A DNA stretch of 64,000 bases from Pseudorhizobium endolithicum (GTDB taxonomy: Bacteria > Pseudomonadota > Alphaproteobacteria > Rhizobiales > Rhizobiaceae): assembly GCF_902153245.2 (NCBI RefSeq), contig NZ_CABFWF030000001.1, positions 248,001 to 312,000 of the forward strand. Direction: 5' to 3'. Positions within the stretch are counted from its first letter, which is position 1. Each line of letters begins with the position of its first letter. Shown piece after piece: positions 10,679 to 20,717 of this stretch. The notes beneath the pieces are model-generated. The model had not been told where the DNA came from. It saw only the letters and a program-made list of their open reading frames with translations, and made no database searches. The position numbers were made by a program, and so were the translations under genes.

Positions 10679-12112
10679 TTAAAGTTGGCGCTCCGTGTCC
10701 GAAACTGCCGGGTAATTGTCAATAAGCGCAGAGACGATCTTGCCGAAGCCGATGCCGAGGGAGGATTTCACCATCAGCACGTCTCCCGGCAGCACGTTGC
10801 GGACGGCGTGGTCGCGCAGTTCCTCCATGGTCGCCCGGTACTCCACATGCACGCTGTCGGGGAGCGCGTCGCGCAAGGCCGCCATCTCCGGACCCGCCAG
10901 CCATACGTGTTCGATTCCGGCCGCAAGAAGGGGACCGGCCAGTTCCTCGTGAACCTTGGCGGAGAATTCGCCCATCTCCAGCATGTCGCCCAGCACCGCG
11001 ACCCGCCGCCCGGAAGCCTTCGGCTCGGCGGCGGCAAGCAAGGCGATCGCAGCCCTCATAGAGGCTGGGTTGGCATTGTAGCTCTCGTCGATCAGCGTGA
11101 GGATGCCTTCGCCGATCCCAAGCCGGTGTTGCTCGCCGCGGCCCTTGACGGGCCGCAGTTCCGCAAGCGCTGACACGGCCTGGGAACGATCTGCTCCCAC
11201 GAGCGAACAGGCCCCAAGGGCCGCCATGGCGTTCTCGGCAATATGCCGGCCGGGCGCCCCGAGATGCACCTCGACCGTCTCACCGTTGAGGACGGCCCAG
11301 ATTGTCGATGTCTGGGCGTCGCCTTCGAAATCGGCCAGTCGGAAGTCGGACTTCGGGTGCTGTCCGAAGGTGTGAACATGGGTGACTCCCACCTCCTGAG
11401 CCTTCTGCTCCAGGAAGGCGAACTGCTTGTTGTCGCGATTGAGGATCGCCGCACCGCCCGGCTCGATCCCCTCGAAGATCTCCGCCTTGGCGGCCGCTAT
11501 CTCTTCGAGATTCCTGAAGTGGCCGAGATGAGCTGCGGCGATCGTCGTGATGATCGCGACATGGGGACGGACCATCTTCACGAGCGGACGGATTTCGTCC
11601 GGGTGGTTCATGCCGATCTCGAAGACGCCGAAATCGGTATCCTGCGGCATGCGCGCGAGCGTCAGCGGCACGCCCCAGTGGTTGTTGAACGAGGCGACGG
11701 CGGCGTGCACCTTTCCGGACGGCGCAAGCACATGGCGCAGCATTTCCTTGGTCGTGGTCTTGCCGACCGAGCCGGTGACGGCGACGATCTGGGCATGGCT
11801 ACGCTCCCGCGACGCCACTGCGAGCTTGCCGAGCGCCGCAAGCACGTCCTCCACCACGATCATCGGAACGGTGAGCCTGCCCATGGCGGGCAGCTTGGCC
11901 TCGCTGACGACGATCAGCGAAGCGCCGTTGGCAACGGCAATGCTGGCGAAGTCATGACCGTCGACGCGGTCGCCCTTGATGGCGAAGAAGGCTTCGTCGG
12001 CCGTGATCGAGCGGCTGTCGATCGAGATGCCGGTAATACCCTCGGGAAGCGTGCCCACGGGCCGCCCTCCCATCGCGGAAACCATTGCATCGGAGGTCCA
12101 TAGCCAGCTCAA
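10679..12112 (-). CDS. murF: UDP-MurNAc-tripeptide--D-Ala-D-Ala ligase
   Basis: Adds D-Ala-D-Ala (made by Ddl) to UDP-MurNAc-tripeptide. The 477-residue product begins SWLWTSDAM, has the P-loop [13 protein letters not shown] near residue 115, the Mur ligase segment GAAILNRDN and the C-terminal [13 protein letters not shown]. The start codon is TTG: the codon at 12112-12110 overlaps the murE stop as TTGA, and GGAGAAGGG lies just upstream, so the rare start together with coupling to murE is likely. Confidence 0.95.
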   Translation of the reverse strand: MSWLWTSDAMVSAMGGRPVGTLPEGITGISIDSRSITADEAFFAIKGDRVDGHDFASIAVANGASLIVVSEAKLPAMGRLTVPMIVVEDVLAALGKLAVASRERSHAQIVAVTGSVGKTTTKEMLRHVLAPSGKVHAAVASFNNHWGVPLTLARMPQDTDFGVFEIGMNHPDEIRPLVKMVRPHVAIITTIAAAHLGHFRNLEEIAAAKAEIFEGIEPGGAAILNRDNKQFAFLEQKAQEVGVTHVHTFGQHPKSDFRLADFEGDAQTSTIWAVLNGETVEVHLGAPGRHIAENAMAALGACSLVGADRSQAVSALAELRPVKGRGEQHRLGIGEGILTLIDESYNANPASMRAAIALLAAAEPKASGRRVAVLGDMLEMGEFSAKVHEELAGPLLAAGIEHVWLAGPEMAALRDALPDSVHVEYRATMEELRDHAVRNVLPGDVLMVKSSLGIGFGKIVSALIDNYPAVSDTERQL

Positions 12113-13569
12113 GATCCCTTCTCCTCCAATGCCTTGCGGAGTTCCACATGATCGGAGAACGACAGCACCGTCGTCCCGATCGTCTGCCCCTCCTCATGTC
12201 CTTTCCCGGCGACGATGAGCGTGTCGCCCGGGCCGAGAATGGAAACCGCATGCCGGATCGCTGCGGCGCGATCGCCGATCTCCCTAGCCTGCGGCGCTGC
12301 CGCCATGATCTCGGAGCGGATCACCTCCGGCACTTCCGAACGCGGATTGTCGTCGGTGACGATGACGACATCCGCCAGTCGGGTCGCGACCTCGCCCATG
12401 ATCGGGCGTTTGCCCTTGTCGCGGTCGCCGCCGCATCCGAACACCACCACGACGCGCCCCGTCGTGAACGGACGGACCGACGACAACACGTTCTCGAGCG
12501 CATCGGGCTTGTGCGCGTAATCGACATAGCAGAGCGCGCCGTCACTCGTCTGTCCCACGAGTTCGAGGCGGCCGGAGGCGCCCTGAAGCTTTTCCAGAGC
12601 GGCCATGACGGCTGCGGCGGGCGTGCCCGTGGAAACGGCAAGGCCAGCCGCCACCAGAGCGTTCGCCACCTGGAAATCGCCCGCCAGGGGAATGTCGACT
12701 TCAAAGATCTCATCTCCGAAGTGAATCTCCGCCATCTGCTTGTGCCGGAAGTGCTCGACGCGCTTGAGAGCCAGATAGTCGCCGTTGCGGCCGACCGTCA
12801 GCACCTGAAGACCCGCATCGCGGGCGACACGGGTCGCCTCCGCCGACCACTCGTCGTCGGCGAAGATCACGGCGGGAGCGCCCTTCGGCAGCAAAGTGTC
12901 GAAGAGCCGCATCTTGGCGGCCATGTAGCTTTCGATGGTGGGGTGATAGTCCATGTGGTCGCGGCCGAGATTGGTGAAGCCGCCTGCAGCCAGCAGGACA
13001 CCGTCGAGACGGCTCTGGTCAAGACCATGGCTCGACGCTTCCATTGCCGCATGGGTAACGCCCTCGGCCGCGAGTTCCGCAAGCAGGGCATGGAGTGCGA
13101 CCGGATCCGGCGTCGTCAGCGAGCCGTAATCGTTGCGGGTCGGAGAAACGACGCCGGTCGTGCCGATCTGCGCCGCCGCGTAGCCGGCATGCGCCCAGAT
13201 CTGCCGGGTGAAGGAGGCGACCGAAGTCTTGCCGGCGGTGCCCGTCACGGCCACCATGGTTTCCGGCTGCGCACCGTAGAAACGTGCGGCAGCGATCGCC
13301 AGGAACCGCCGGGGATTGGAGACGGGGAGAACGGGAATACCGGCATCCGCGGGATGAGCGGCAACGGCGGCAACGGCGCCGCGTCCGGCAGCGTCGGCAA
13401 GGAAGCCCGCACCGTCCGTCTTGCTTCCGGCCAATGCCGCGAAGAGTGTCCCCGCCCCCGCCTTCCGGCTGTCCGACGTCAGCGCGGCAATCTCGAGGTC
13501 GCCTGCCGGCCCGGCCAGGACATCGTCTATCTCCGGGAAATCCTTTCCCGCAAGGTCTCGCAGTTTCAT
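12109..13569 (-). CDS. murE: UDP-MurNAc-tripeptide synthetase, meso-diaminopimelate adding
   Basis: Adds meso-diaminopimelate to UDP-MurNAc-L-Ala-D-Glu. The 486-residue product has the P-loop [13 protein letters not shown] near residue 110, [10 protein letters not shown], and the DNPR motif (TDDNPRSE) that in this family marks selection of meso-DAP rather than lysine. The ATG at 13569 gives the usual N terminus MKLRDLAG; the frame is open for 32 more codons but those overlap the end of ftsI. 64 nt separate it from ftsI, the largest gap inside this part of the cluster. Confidence 0.95.
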   Translation of the reverse strand: MKLRDLAGKDFPEIDDVLAGPAGDLEIAALTSDSRKAGAGTLFAALAGSKTDGAGFLADAAGRGAVAAVAAHPADAGIPVLPVSNPRRFLAIAAARFYGAQPETMVAVTGTAGKTSVASFTRQIWAHAGYAAAQIGTTGVVSPTRNDYGSLTTPDPVALHALLAELAAEGVTHAAMEASSHGLDQSRLDGVLLAAGGFTNLGRDHMDYHPTIESYMAAKMRLFDTLLPKGAPAVIFADDEWSAEATRVARDAGLQVLTVGRNGDYLALKRVEHFRHKQMAEIHFGDEIFEVDIPLAGDFQVANALVAAGLAVSTGTPAAAVMAALEKLQGASGRLELVGQTSDGALCYVDYAHKPDALENVLSSVRPFTTGRVVVVFGCGGDRDKGKRPIMGEVATRLADVVIVTDDNPRSEVPEVIRSEIMAAAPQAREIGDRAAAIRHAVSILGPGDTLIVAGKGHEEGQTIGTTVLSFSDHVELRKALEEKGS

Positions 13570-13633
13570 CGGCGGCACTTTCACTTTCGAGCGGATGCTC
13601 ACTCTACGAATCGTCCGCTCGAGTTGTTGTCGG

Positions 13634-15382
13634 TCAATAAGACACCAGCAGGGCAGAACCGTCATCGCCGAATTTAGGCTTTACACCGAGAATGGCCGCA
13701 GACCGACTGATGATGTCGTGCGCCATCGGTGCCGCCGAAGTACCGGCAAGCGCCGCACCATTGCCCTTGTCGGTCTTCGGTTCATCGATGAAGGTCAGAA
13801 CCACATACTGCGGATCGTCGATCGGGAAGGCCGCGAGGAAGGCGTTGAAGTTCTTGTCGTGCGCGTAGCGGCCGTTGACGACCTTGTCGGCCGTTCCGGT
13901 CTTGCCGCCGACGTTGAAGCCCTCGACGCGGGCGTTCCTGCCGGAGCCCTTTACGCCGTTCCAGTGGAAGAGATAGCGCATGGAATCGCTTGTCGACGGC
14001 TTCAGCACCGGCGTGGCCACCGCATCCGCCTCGTCACGGGTCCGCGGCAGGAATGTGGGCTGGACCAGCTTGCCGCCGTTGACGAGCGCCGCTCCGGCGA
14101 CTGCCGTCTGCAGCGGCGTCGTCGAAACGCCGTGACCGAAGGAGATCGTGATCGAATTGATCTTCTTCCATTCGCGCGGCTGGCTGGGCTGCGCGACTTC
14201 CGGAAGTTCCGTTTTCATCCTGGACAGAAGACCGAGCTTCGTGAGGAACGCCTTGTGCCTTTCGATCCCGACCACATCGGCCATCTTGGCGGTGCCGATG
14301 TTGGAGGAATACTGGAACACCTCGGGCACGGTCAGGAACCGGCCCTTTCCATGGAAATCCTTGATGGTGAAGCCGCCGATCCTGATGGGATAGCGCGCGT
14401 CGAAACTGTCGTTCATGTTCACCAGGCCGGAATCGAGCGCCATGGCGGTAGTAAACGACTTGAAGGTCGAACCCATTTCGAACGTACCGTTCGACATCCG
14501 GTTCAGCCAGCCTTCCTCGGCGCCGGCTGCCGGATTGTTCGGGTCATAGTCCGGGGCGGACGCCATCGCCAGAACCTCGCCGGTATGGACGTCCAGCACC
14601 ACGGCGCCGGCACCGATCGCCTTGAACTTGGCGATCGCCGAAAGAAGGACTTCGCGAACGATCGATTGGACCCGGAGGTCGATGGACAGCTTGACCGGCT
14701 CGAGCGGCTGGTCGGAGGTCATGCCCACGGCGGCGAGGTCGGCGAGCCCCTGGCTGTCGACGTAGCGCTCCATCCCGGCGACGCCGCGGTTGTCGATATT
14801 GACATGGCCGACGACATGGGCCGCGGTTGGGCCACCCGGATAGAAGCGCCGCTTCTCCGGCCGGAAGCCGATGCCCGGAATGCCGAGGGCCAGAACCTGG
14901 CTCTGCTGCTTCGGCGTCAACTGGCGGCGGAGCCACTGGAAATGGGACTTGGAGGTCAGCTTGCCGTAGATTGACTTGGCGTCCAGGTCCGGGAGGACGG
15001 TTGCGAGCTTCTCGATCACCTCGTCGGCGTCGACGATCTTGTGGGGCTCCGCATAGAGCGAGACGGTGCGGATGTCGGTGGCCAGAACCTCGCCGTTGCG
15101 GTCGAGGAGGTCGGGACGCGAGGCCATCAGTCGGTCGGCGGGCATGATGCTGGAGGTGATCTCCGGCTGAGCCATACCATACTGCACGAGGCGTCCGCCG
15201 ATCACGCAATAGAAGGCGGCGAAACCAACCATGATGAGCCCGACGCGGTTGCGGGCCTGCGCCGCCTTCCGCTTGGCCGTCCCCTCGAAGGCGGCGTCGG
15301 ACGATGCGAAGGCCTGGCGGCGGGAACCCGTCGAAAGGTGGGCGCGGCTCTTCAGGACCATGATGCGGGAGAGGAAGGACAT
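13634..15382 (-). CDS. ftsI: Septal penicillin-binding protein 3 (FtsI, class B PBP)
   Basis: Transpeptidase that cross-links septal peptidoglycan. The 582-residue product has a cytoplasmic N terminus of about 48 residues, one membrane helix ([17 protein letters not shown]), the PBP dimer domain, and the penicillin-binding motifs in order: SxxK as GSTFK, SxN as YSSN, KTG as GGKTGTA. Length is normal for the family. The ATG overlaps the ftsL TGA by one base (TGATG), so it is coupled to ftsL. Confidence 0.97.
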   Translation of the reverse strand: MSFLSRIMVLKSRAHLSTGSRRQAFASSDAAFEGTAKRKAAQARNRVGLIMVGFAAFYCVIGGRLVQYGMAQPEITSSIMPADRLMASRPDLLDRNGEVLATDIRTVSLYAEPHKIVDADEVIEKLATVLPDLDAKSIYGKLTSKSHFQWLRRQLTPKQQSQVLALGIPGIGFRPEKRRFYPGGPTAAHVVGHVNIDNRGVAGMERYVDSQGLADLAAVGMTSDQPLEPVKLSIDLRVQSIVREVLLSAIAKFKAIGAGAVVLDVHTGEVLAMASAPDYDPNNPAAGAEEGWLNRMSNGTFEMGSTFKSFTTAMALDSGLVNMNDSFDARYPIRIGGFTIKDFHGKGRFLTVPEVFQYSSNIGTAKMADVVGIERHKAFLTKLGLLSRMKTELPEVAQPSQPREWKKINSITISFGHGVSTTPLQTAVAGAALVNGGKLVQPTFLPRTRDEADAVATPVLKPSTSDSMRYLFHWNGVKGSGRNARVEGFNVGGKTGTADKVVNGRYAHDKNFNAFLAAFPIDDPQYVVLTFIDEPKTDKGNGAALAGTSAAPMAHDIISRSAAILGVKPKFGDDGSALLVSY

Positions 15383-15855
15383 CAGCGGTTCACCGATCCG
15401 GTTGAGATGATATCGACGGACGCCGCGCCGCGCGGGATCGGCACGGGAATAGCGGCGACGGGCGGCTTGGCGTTCTTGGCCGCATCCACCCCCTTGAGAG
15501 CCGCAGCCACCTCGCCGCCGGCGCTGGCGATCAGTTCCTCGATGGTGGTTTCAGGCATGGGCAACTGCGAGCGCGGCATCGGCAACTCGACCGGCATGGC
15601 GAGTTGTGTCGGCTGGGTCGGGACCAGTTGCAGTTCCGACTGGTAGGCAGCGATCAGGCGCTCCAGCCGATTGGGCTGCGTCAGCAACGCCCAGTCCGCC
15701 CGCAGCAGGTCGATGGTATCCTTCTCGAGCCGGATTTCCGCCTCCAGGCGGCGAACCTCCTGCAGTTTGTCGTCTGCCCGGTGCTTGATCGTATAGGTCG
15801 CCACGGCTGCAGCCGTCATGACGCCGATGAGAACGAGGTCGAAGCTTCTCAGCAT
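15382..15855 (-). CDS. ftsL: FtsL-like cell division protein
   Basis: Short bitopic protein between rsmH and ftsI, the normal place of ftsL. The 157 residues show one N-terminal membrane helix (LRSFDLVLIGVMTAAAVATY), then a heptad-like coiled-coil stretch (about 27-60, rich in L, E, R, K), and a proline/alanine-rich tail. Sequence conservation in FtsL is low, so identification rests on topology, size and position. It starts 3 nt after the rsmH stop. Confidence 0.85.
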   Translation of the reverse strand: MLRSFDLVLIGVMTAAAVATYTIKHRADDKLQEVRRLEAEIRLEKDTIDLLRADWALLTQPNRLERLIAAYQSELQLVPTQPTQLAMPVELPMPRSQLPMPETTIEELIASAGGEVAAALKGVDAAKNAKPPVAAIPVPIPRGAASVDIISTGSVNR

Positions 15856-15858
15856 GAT

Positions 15859-16884
15859 TCAGGCTCCCATCCTGGCGAGGGCGGCGAGGTCGGGAAGGTC
15901 GAAGATCGAAAGATCCGGGGATCGGGGCGGCGTCTCCGTCCGCCACCCGGCCCGCAGCTTGGCGGAACGGGCACGCGGATTGGCCTGCGCCTCCTCCTCC
16001 GAAGCGGCAACCAGCCCCTTGCCGACCGGCTGGAAGATCGCCGCCTTCTCTTCCAGCACAGGCATGTGCCGCGAACCGGCCGTCTTGCCGAAGCGGTCCG
16101 CGAAGAACTTCTTGACGATCCGGTCTTCCAGCGAATGGAAGGTCACGACGACCAGCCGCCCTCCGGGCTTCAGCGCGCGCTCGGCCGCGAACAGCGCCTG
16201 CGCAAGCTCGCCCAGTTCGTCGTTGACGAAGATGCGGAGCGCCTGGAAAACGCGGGTCGCCGGATGGATCTTATCCTTGGCCTTGCGCGGATTGACGCTC
16301 TCGATGAGGTTGGCGAGATCGCGGGTCGTCGCGAAGGGCTCGGTTGCGCGCCGCTTCTCGATCGCCCGCGCGATCCGGCCCGCATGCTTCTCTTCGCCAA
16401 GAAAGCCGAAGATCCGGGTCAGATCACTCACCTTGGCGCGGTTGACGACGTCCGCCGCCGAAACACCTTCCCCGGACATGCGCATGTCCAGCGGCCCGTT
16501 CCTCTGGAAGGAAAAGCCCCGCTCCGCCTCGTCGATCTGCATGGAGGAGACGCCGATATCGAGCACGACGCCATCCAGCCCCTCCTCCGGAGCATGCTCC
16601 GCAAGGCGGGAAAACCTCGAATGATGAAGGGTCAGCCGATCGGGGTTTTGCACCACCAGCGCCTGGCCGCCGGAGATCGCCGCAGGATCGCGATCGAGAG
16701 CGATCACGCGCGCACCTGCGGCCAGGATCGCGGAACTGTACCCGCCTGCGCCGAACGTCCCGTCGAGGATGACGTCGCCCGGCTGCACATCGAGCGCCTG
16801 AAGCACTTCCGCCAGGAGAACAGGAACGTGGCGAACCGGTCCGCCTTCGGCTTCGGACTCGCCTCCACCAAGATTCGCCGCCAT
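15859..16884 (-). CDS. rsmH: 16S rRNA (cytosine(1402)-N(4))-methyltransferase RsmH
   Basis: SAM-dependent methyltransferase modifying C1402 in the ribosomal P site (formerly MraW). The 341-residue product opens with [13 protein letters not shown], has the SAM loop [10 protein letters not shown], the [10 protein letters not shown] motif and [19 protein letters not shown] near residue 240. The ATG at 16884 gives the expected N terminus; the frame continues upstream through mraZ in a different reading and is not used. It lies 14 nt after mraZ. Confidence 0.97.
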   Translation of the reverse strand: MAANLGGGESEAEGGPVRHVPVLLAEVLQALDVQPGDVILDGTFGAGGYSSAILAAGARVIALDRDPAAISGGQALVVQNPDRLTLHHSRFSRLAEHAPEEGLDGVVLDIGVSSMQIDEAERGFSFQRNGPLDMRMSGEGVSAADVVNRAKVSDLTRIFGFLGEEKHAGRIARAIEKRRATEPFATTRDLANLIESVNPRKAKDKIHPATRVFQALRIFVNDELGELAQALFAAERALKPGGRLVVVTFHSLEDRIVKKFFADRFGKTAGSRHMPVLEEKAAIFQPVGKGLVAASEEEAQANPRARSAKLRAGWRTETPPRSPDLSIFDLPDLAALARMGA

Positions 16885-16898
16885 TCCGACCCCCCGTC

Positions 16899-17330
16899 CT
16901 AGGCGGGACGCGGGAAGCGCCCCTCTCTTGCCGCCGCCTGCGCCTCGTGGAACGCCTGCGGCCGCCAAAGCTGAAAATGATCCGAGCGCCCGACGAAGGT
17001 CACTTCCGCACTGATTCCGGTGAAGTCCCGGATGAAATCCGTGACCATCAGCCGGCCCTCCGCATCGAGCCTCATGAAGACGCCGCCGCCATGAACCAGC
17101 AGCGACATCCTGTTCGCCTCCGGCGAAAAGGGGTCCACGGACGCAATCTGCCGCTCGTACCGATCGAGCAGATCCGGACCGCCGACGCTGATCGCCGGGA
17201 AGATGAAATCCTGGAGACAATAGAGCTCCTGGACCCCTCTTTCCGCCAGCACGGACCTGAAGCTTGCGGGAACGGAAACCCGCCCCTTGGCATCGATCCG
17301 GTTGGTCGCATTCGACAGGAAGCGGTTCAT
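16899..17330 (-). CDS. mraZ: Transcriptional regulator MraZ
   Basis: DNA-binding protein of the SpoVT/AbrB-like family, first gene of the dcw cluster and known in other bacteria to bind its own promoter. The 143-residue product has two tandem domains, with [13 protein letters not shown] at about 12-24 and [13 protein letters not shown] near residue 85. ATG 17330 is preceded by GGAG; an upstream in-frame start would add 46 residues unlike MraZ. Four TGGG repeats lie 165-198 nt upstream and are a candidate autoregulatory operator. Confidence 0.96.
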   Translation of the reverse strand: MNRFLSNATNRIDAKGRVSVPASFRSVLAERGVQELYCLQDFIFPAISVGGPDLLDRYERQIASVDPFSPEANRMSLLVHGGGVFMRLDAEGRLMVTDFIRDFTGISAEVTFVGRSDHFQLWRPQAFHEAQAAAREGRFPRPA

Positions 17331-17744
17331 GACTCCAGACGTCCGCTCCGTTGCCCACAAAGGCCGCACTGAACCCGAGGCACACCACTGAACCAGACAA
17401 GGCTCCGCCCGCCAGACGGATGAACATCCGCCCTGTGGAGCGACCGAAGCTTTGCGATGGATGGGCAATCATTTGCCCGTAAACAGGATGTAAATGGGAT
17501 ACCATGGGACCATATGGGCGTCAATGGGAAGAGGCCCCGCTGCAAGGCCGCAACATCATTTATTTATAAGCTGTTAAGTTTAACAAAGGGTTAGTTCGAG
17601 ATGCCGACAAACAGGTTCTCGATCCCCCCGTAAGCGAGTTTTCGACGCCTTCCAAGCGCTTGATCCAGCGCCCATTTAAGGATGCGCTCACACACACTCG
17701 AGGGGTGAATTCGAGGCGCGAGGTTGCTGTTATGCAGGGGTAAA
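17331..17744. other. Intergenic leader region between rnpB and mraZ
   Basis: About 410 nt without a convincing gene. It contains the four TGGG repeats (17495-17528), an isolated fifth TGGG at 17462-17465, and an A/T-rich patch at 17555-17595 that probably holds the mraZ promoter on the minus strand. In the patch the minus strand reads CTAA-N7-TTAAAC, a poor CtrA-like match. Short open frames here show no ribosome site or recognisable product. Confidence 0.6.
17495..17528 (-). promoter_or_regulatory. Candidate MraZ operator: four TGGG repeats at 10-bp spacing
   Basis: On the plus strand TGGG occurs at 17495, 17505, 17515 and 17525, exactly one helical turn apart, as TGGGN separated by 5-nt spacers. 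This is the pattern described for E. coli MraZ binding sites, though there with about three repeats. Relative to mraZ the repeats read CCCA on the coding strand. Their position upstream of mraZ fits autoregulation of the dcw cluster. Confidence 0.75.
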
Positions 17745-18180
17745 ATTGCCAGTTGGCCTGTAAGCCGGGTTCTGTATGGCCCCGGCGCGAACACCGGGAC
17801 GTGGCAGCCATTCATCTGGGACGATGCTTGCACATCGCCTCGCGCAACCCACCCGGATGACTGGCCCGGAAACCGGCTGTGGGCGCCTGCGCGCCCCGCG
17901 TCATCCCTATTCGGTCTTGCTCCCGGTGGGGTTTACCGTGCCGCCCCTGTTACCAGTGGCGCGGTGGGCTCTTACCCCACCCTTTCACCCTTACCCCGCC
18001 GGCTCTGCCGCTCTTGCAACGAGCGGCACAGCAGGCGGGGCGGTTTCCTTTCTGTGGCACTATCCCTGGGGTCGCCCCCGCCGGACGTTATCCGGCACCG
18101 TGTATCCGTGGAGCCCGGACTTTCCTCACCCTACCGCCTTTCGGCATTGGTAGAGCGCGGCTGCCCGGCCAACTGGCAGA
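17745..18180 (-). ncRNA. rnpB: RNase P RNA (catalytic subunit)
   Basis: Ribozyme that cleaves tRNA 5' leaders. On the minus strand the 5' half contains the universal P4 segment GAGGAAAGTCCGGGCTCCAC and the 3' half contains ACAGAACCCGGCTTACAG. The ends pair as P1: TGCCAGTTGGCC (18178-18167) with GGCCAACTGGCA (17758-17747), 12 perfect base pairs, followed by AATTTTA that may serve as the terminator. Size of about 430 nt fits the alphaproteobacterial type A RNA. Ends are estimated from P1 and are uncertain by a few bases. Confidence 0.97.
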
Positions 18181-18235
18181 GGCTGAGATAGTCGACTTCG
18201 TCTCCGAACGCCAGCGCAAACGACGGACCGCCACC

Positions 18236-19423
18236 TCAGGCGAACCGTGCCCCGAAGTCGGCGTCGTAGGCCTCGTCACGGATGGCACCGTGGAAAAGCA
18301 GCTCCGCCCCGAGACGCCCGATCTCGTCGGAGCTTTTGGCGGCGGCACCGCAACCACCCGCAAGCACGCCGATTCGACTGGACTCCGACCACGAGATCGC
18401 GGGATAGCCAGTCGGCGTGAACGATGTGACGCAGGCGGCCATGGAGGTTCTGGAAAGATCGACTGCCGGCATCAGACGGCGCATCACGTCCGCCAGATGG
18501 CGGTGCGTAGTTTCACGTCCGCCCGAACGGAACCAGGCGCGGATATCGGCTTCGCGCTCCAGCAGCAGGTCGTCCGGATCGCCGCCGATCTTCAGATAGG
18601 TCTTGCCGTCAGGATAACGGACCGGCGGGAGGAGGTAGATGCCGTCGTCCTCCTCGTTCCACTTCCAAATCAATGAGGGAACCGGGCCAAGGCGCGCCAG
18701 CTGTGCTTCGTCCAACTCGAAGAAGGCAACCGTGCGGGCGTAGACCTTGAGATCGAGCCACGGCTTTAGCAGCCCTTCGTTGATGGAGAATCCTCCCGCG
18801 GCAACCAGAACCTTGTCTGCGGTGAAGACACCCCCTTCTTCCGTCGTCACGACGACCCGCCCGCCTTCGTCGCGGATTTCGGAGACGGTTTCGCGAACCA
18901 GCGCACAACCCTGCCGCTCGGCCAGCATCGTTTGCGCCTTCACCAGGCGGCGAGGGTTGATATGGCCGGCCCCCTTCTCTTCCCAGACCCCTTCGCTGCC
19001 GCCCTGGAACGAAAAGCAGGAGAACTGCCGTGCCAGTGCCGCGTCGTCCAAGAGCCCGGCCTCGACATCCAGGCGGCGGGCCGCCGCCAGCACGTTGCCG
19101 ACATAGGACGGGCCCTGCCCCCTGCCAGGTCCGACGAGAAGGCAGCCGGCCTCGGTGTAGAAGTCGATGCCGCTTTCCCGCTCGATTTCGGCGTAACGGG
19201 CGATGGAGGCATTGGCGAGGCGGGCCCAGACCGCATCGGCATCGATGGTGCGGGTGATGCGGGCCTCGTCGTAGTGACTGGAAAAGACGCCTGAATGGGA
19301 TCGTATATCCGCCGGCTCTGCGGGTCCGATCAGGGCAACGCCTTCCGTCCACTGCGACAGATGCCGGGCAGCGGCAGCACCCATCATGCCCGCGCCGATG
19401 ATGACGTATCTGAAGTGCTGCAT
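18236..19423 (-). CDS. FAD-dependent oxidoreductase (DAO family), copy 1
   Basis: The 395-residue product starts with an FAD-binding Rossmann fold (VIIGAGMMGAAAARHLS) and continues as a D-amino acid oxidase/sarcosine oxidase-type flavoprotein, with the NAD-like GG doublet (VLVAAGGFSINEG) mid-protein and PPVRYPDGKTYLKIGG shared with its neighbour. Near the C terminus is ACVTSFTPTGYP, where the cysteine falls where monomeric sarcosine oxidases attach FAD covalently; that alignment is by eye. Substrate is unknown; amine or N-methyl amino acid oxidation is the family norm. It lies 9 nt downstream of a close paralogue, so the two form a tandem operon. GGGGATA precedes the ATG. Confidence 0.85.
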   Translation of the reverse strand: MQHFRYVIIGAGMMGAAAARHLSQWTEGVALIGPAEPADIRSHSGVFSSHYDEARITRTIDADAVWARLANASIARYAEIERESGIDFYTEAGCLLVGPGRGQGPSYVGNVLAAARRLDVEAGLLDDAALARQFSCFSFQGGSEGVWEEKGAGHINPRRLVKAQTMLAERQGCALVRETVSEIRDEGGRVVVTTEEGGVFTADKVLVAAGGFSINEGLLKPWLDLKVYARTVAFFELDEAQLARLGPVPSLIWKWNEEDDGIYLLPPVRYPDGKTYLKIGGDPDDLLLEREADIRAWFRSGGRETTHRHLADVMRRLMPAVDLSRTSMAACVTSFTPTGYPAISWSESSRIGVLAGGCGAAAKSSDEIGRLGAELLFHGAIRDEAYDADFGARFA

Positions 19424-19432
19424 GAGTATCCC

Positions 19433-20623
19433 CTACCGGAAGAGCGGTGTCATCAGGCTGCCGAAATCATCCTCGCCCAACCCGCCTTCGAGAAGCAGCA
19501 CAGCGCCGAGCCGCCCCAGTTCGTCCGAGGATTTGGCCGCGACGAAGTTGCCGCCCGTCAGCACCGCGATCCGCGACGAATCGGTGAAGCCCGCATAGGG
19601 TCGCCCGGTCGGAGTGAAGGTCGCGACGCAGGCGGCGGAAGAGGTGAGGCATCCTTCCAGGCCGGGCATGATCTGAAGTGCCGTTTCCGTCAGCCGCCGG
19701 CGCTCCTGCGGATTTCCCGCAGAAGCGAACCATGCCCGGAAGTCGTCGGGCCGCGTCAGATCGCCCGTCTCGATGTCGCCGCCGAGCTTGAGGTAGGTCT
19801 TGCCGTCCGGATAACGGACCGGCGGCAGAATGTAGACATGGTCTTCCTCGCGATCGGTGAAGACGATCGTGGACGGCATGGTCGCGAATGTCGCCAGCCG
19901 GGCTTCGTGGAGCTCGAAGAAGACGACAGTCCGCGGCGCGGCCCGCATCTCCAGCGTCCGCGGCAGAAGATCGTTCTGATTGCTGAAGGCGCCGGCGGCA
20001 AGCAGCACCCGCTCCGCATGGAAGATCTCGCCGCCCGCTTCGACACGCACACGACCACCCTCCTCACGCACCGAATTCACTGTTGCCTCGACATGGGTCG
20101 CGCCGCCCCGCTTCGCCAATGCGATCTGTGCACGGACGAGCGCACGCGGATTGATGTGGCCGGCCTGTACCGGCTCATGATAGCCGACGACGTGACCGGG
20201 GAATTCGAACTGCGGAAAGCGGGACGTCAGGTCGCGCGCGGTCAGCTTCTCGACCGTGGTGAGGGACGTTGTCTCGGCGATGCGGGCGGCCCGGTAGAGG
20301 TAATCCGCATCGGATCGCGGTTCAGGTCCGGCGAAGAGGCAGCCCGCCTCGGAAAAGAACCGGATGCCGCTGCCCTCCTCGATCTCGCGATAGCGATCGA
20401 TGGCGCGCGCCGCAAACGTCGCCCAGATGAGGTCGCCGTCGAAACGGCGGGTAATGCGCGCCTCGTCGTAATGGCTGGCGAATACGCCGTGGTGGGTGCG
20501 GTAGTCGGAGGGCTCACCCGGACCGATGAGCGCCACGGCCTCCTCACGCTGGGAGAGATGTCTGGCGGCGGCGGCACCCATCATGCCGCCGCCGATGACG
20601 ATATACTTGAATTCCCTTGCCAT
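19433..20623 (-). CDS. FAD-dependent oxidoreductase (DAO family), copy 2
   Basis: A 396-residue paralogue of the downstream gene, very similar at the N terminus (GGGMMGAAAARHLSQ, then GVFASHYDEARITR) and less so in the substrate domain. FAD-binding Rossmann motif at residues 8-14; ACVATFTPTGRP near the C terminus keeps the candidate flavin-linking cysteine. It is transcribed first of the pair, with 9 nt between them. The two may have split substrate ranges or form a heteromer. No dehydrogenase partner or transporter lies next to them, so the substrate cannot be inferred. Confidence 0.85.
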   Translation of the reverse strand: MAREFKYIVIGGGMMGAAAARHLSQREEAVALIGPGEPSDYRTHHGVFASHYDEARITRRFDGDLIWATFAARAIDRYREIEEGSGIRFFSEAGCLFAGPEPRSDADYLYRAARIAETTSLTTVEKLTARDLTSRFPQFEFPGHVVGYHEPVQAGHINPRALVRAQIALAKRGGATHVEATVNSVREEGGRVRVEAGGEIFHAERVLLAAGAFSNQNDLLPRTLEMRAAPRTVVFFELHEARLATFATMPSTIVFTDREEDHVYILPPVRYPDGKTYLKLGGDIETGDLTRPDDFRAWFASAGNPQERRRLTETALQIMPGLEGCLTSSAACVATFTPTGRPYAGFTDSSRIAVLTGGNFVAAKSSDELGRLGAVLLLEGGLGEDDFGSLMTPLFR

Positions 20624-20717
20624 GCCTGCCTGCTTCGAATCCGGAAAACCTCGTGGACAGAAGTATTTCTAGCCGTTTCCTGAATCGAATTGCCAGAGGC
20701 AAAGCAGCGCAGCAGGA

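Noticed and set aside
16885..17505. Upstream extension of rsmH to 548 residues
   Set aside because: The extra part is an out-of-frame reading of mraZ; only the part from 16884 resembles RsmH.
17562..17600. CtrA site upstream of mraZ (CTAA-N7-TTAAAC on the minus strand)
   Set aside because: Two mismatches and no TTAACC half-site, so weaker than the two accepted sites; kept only as a remark.
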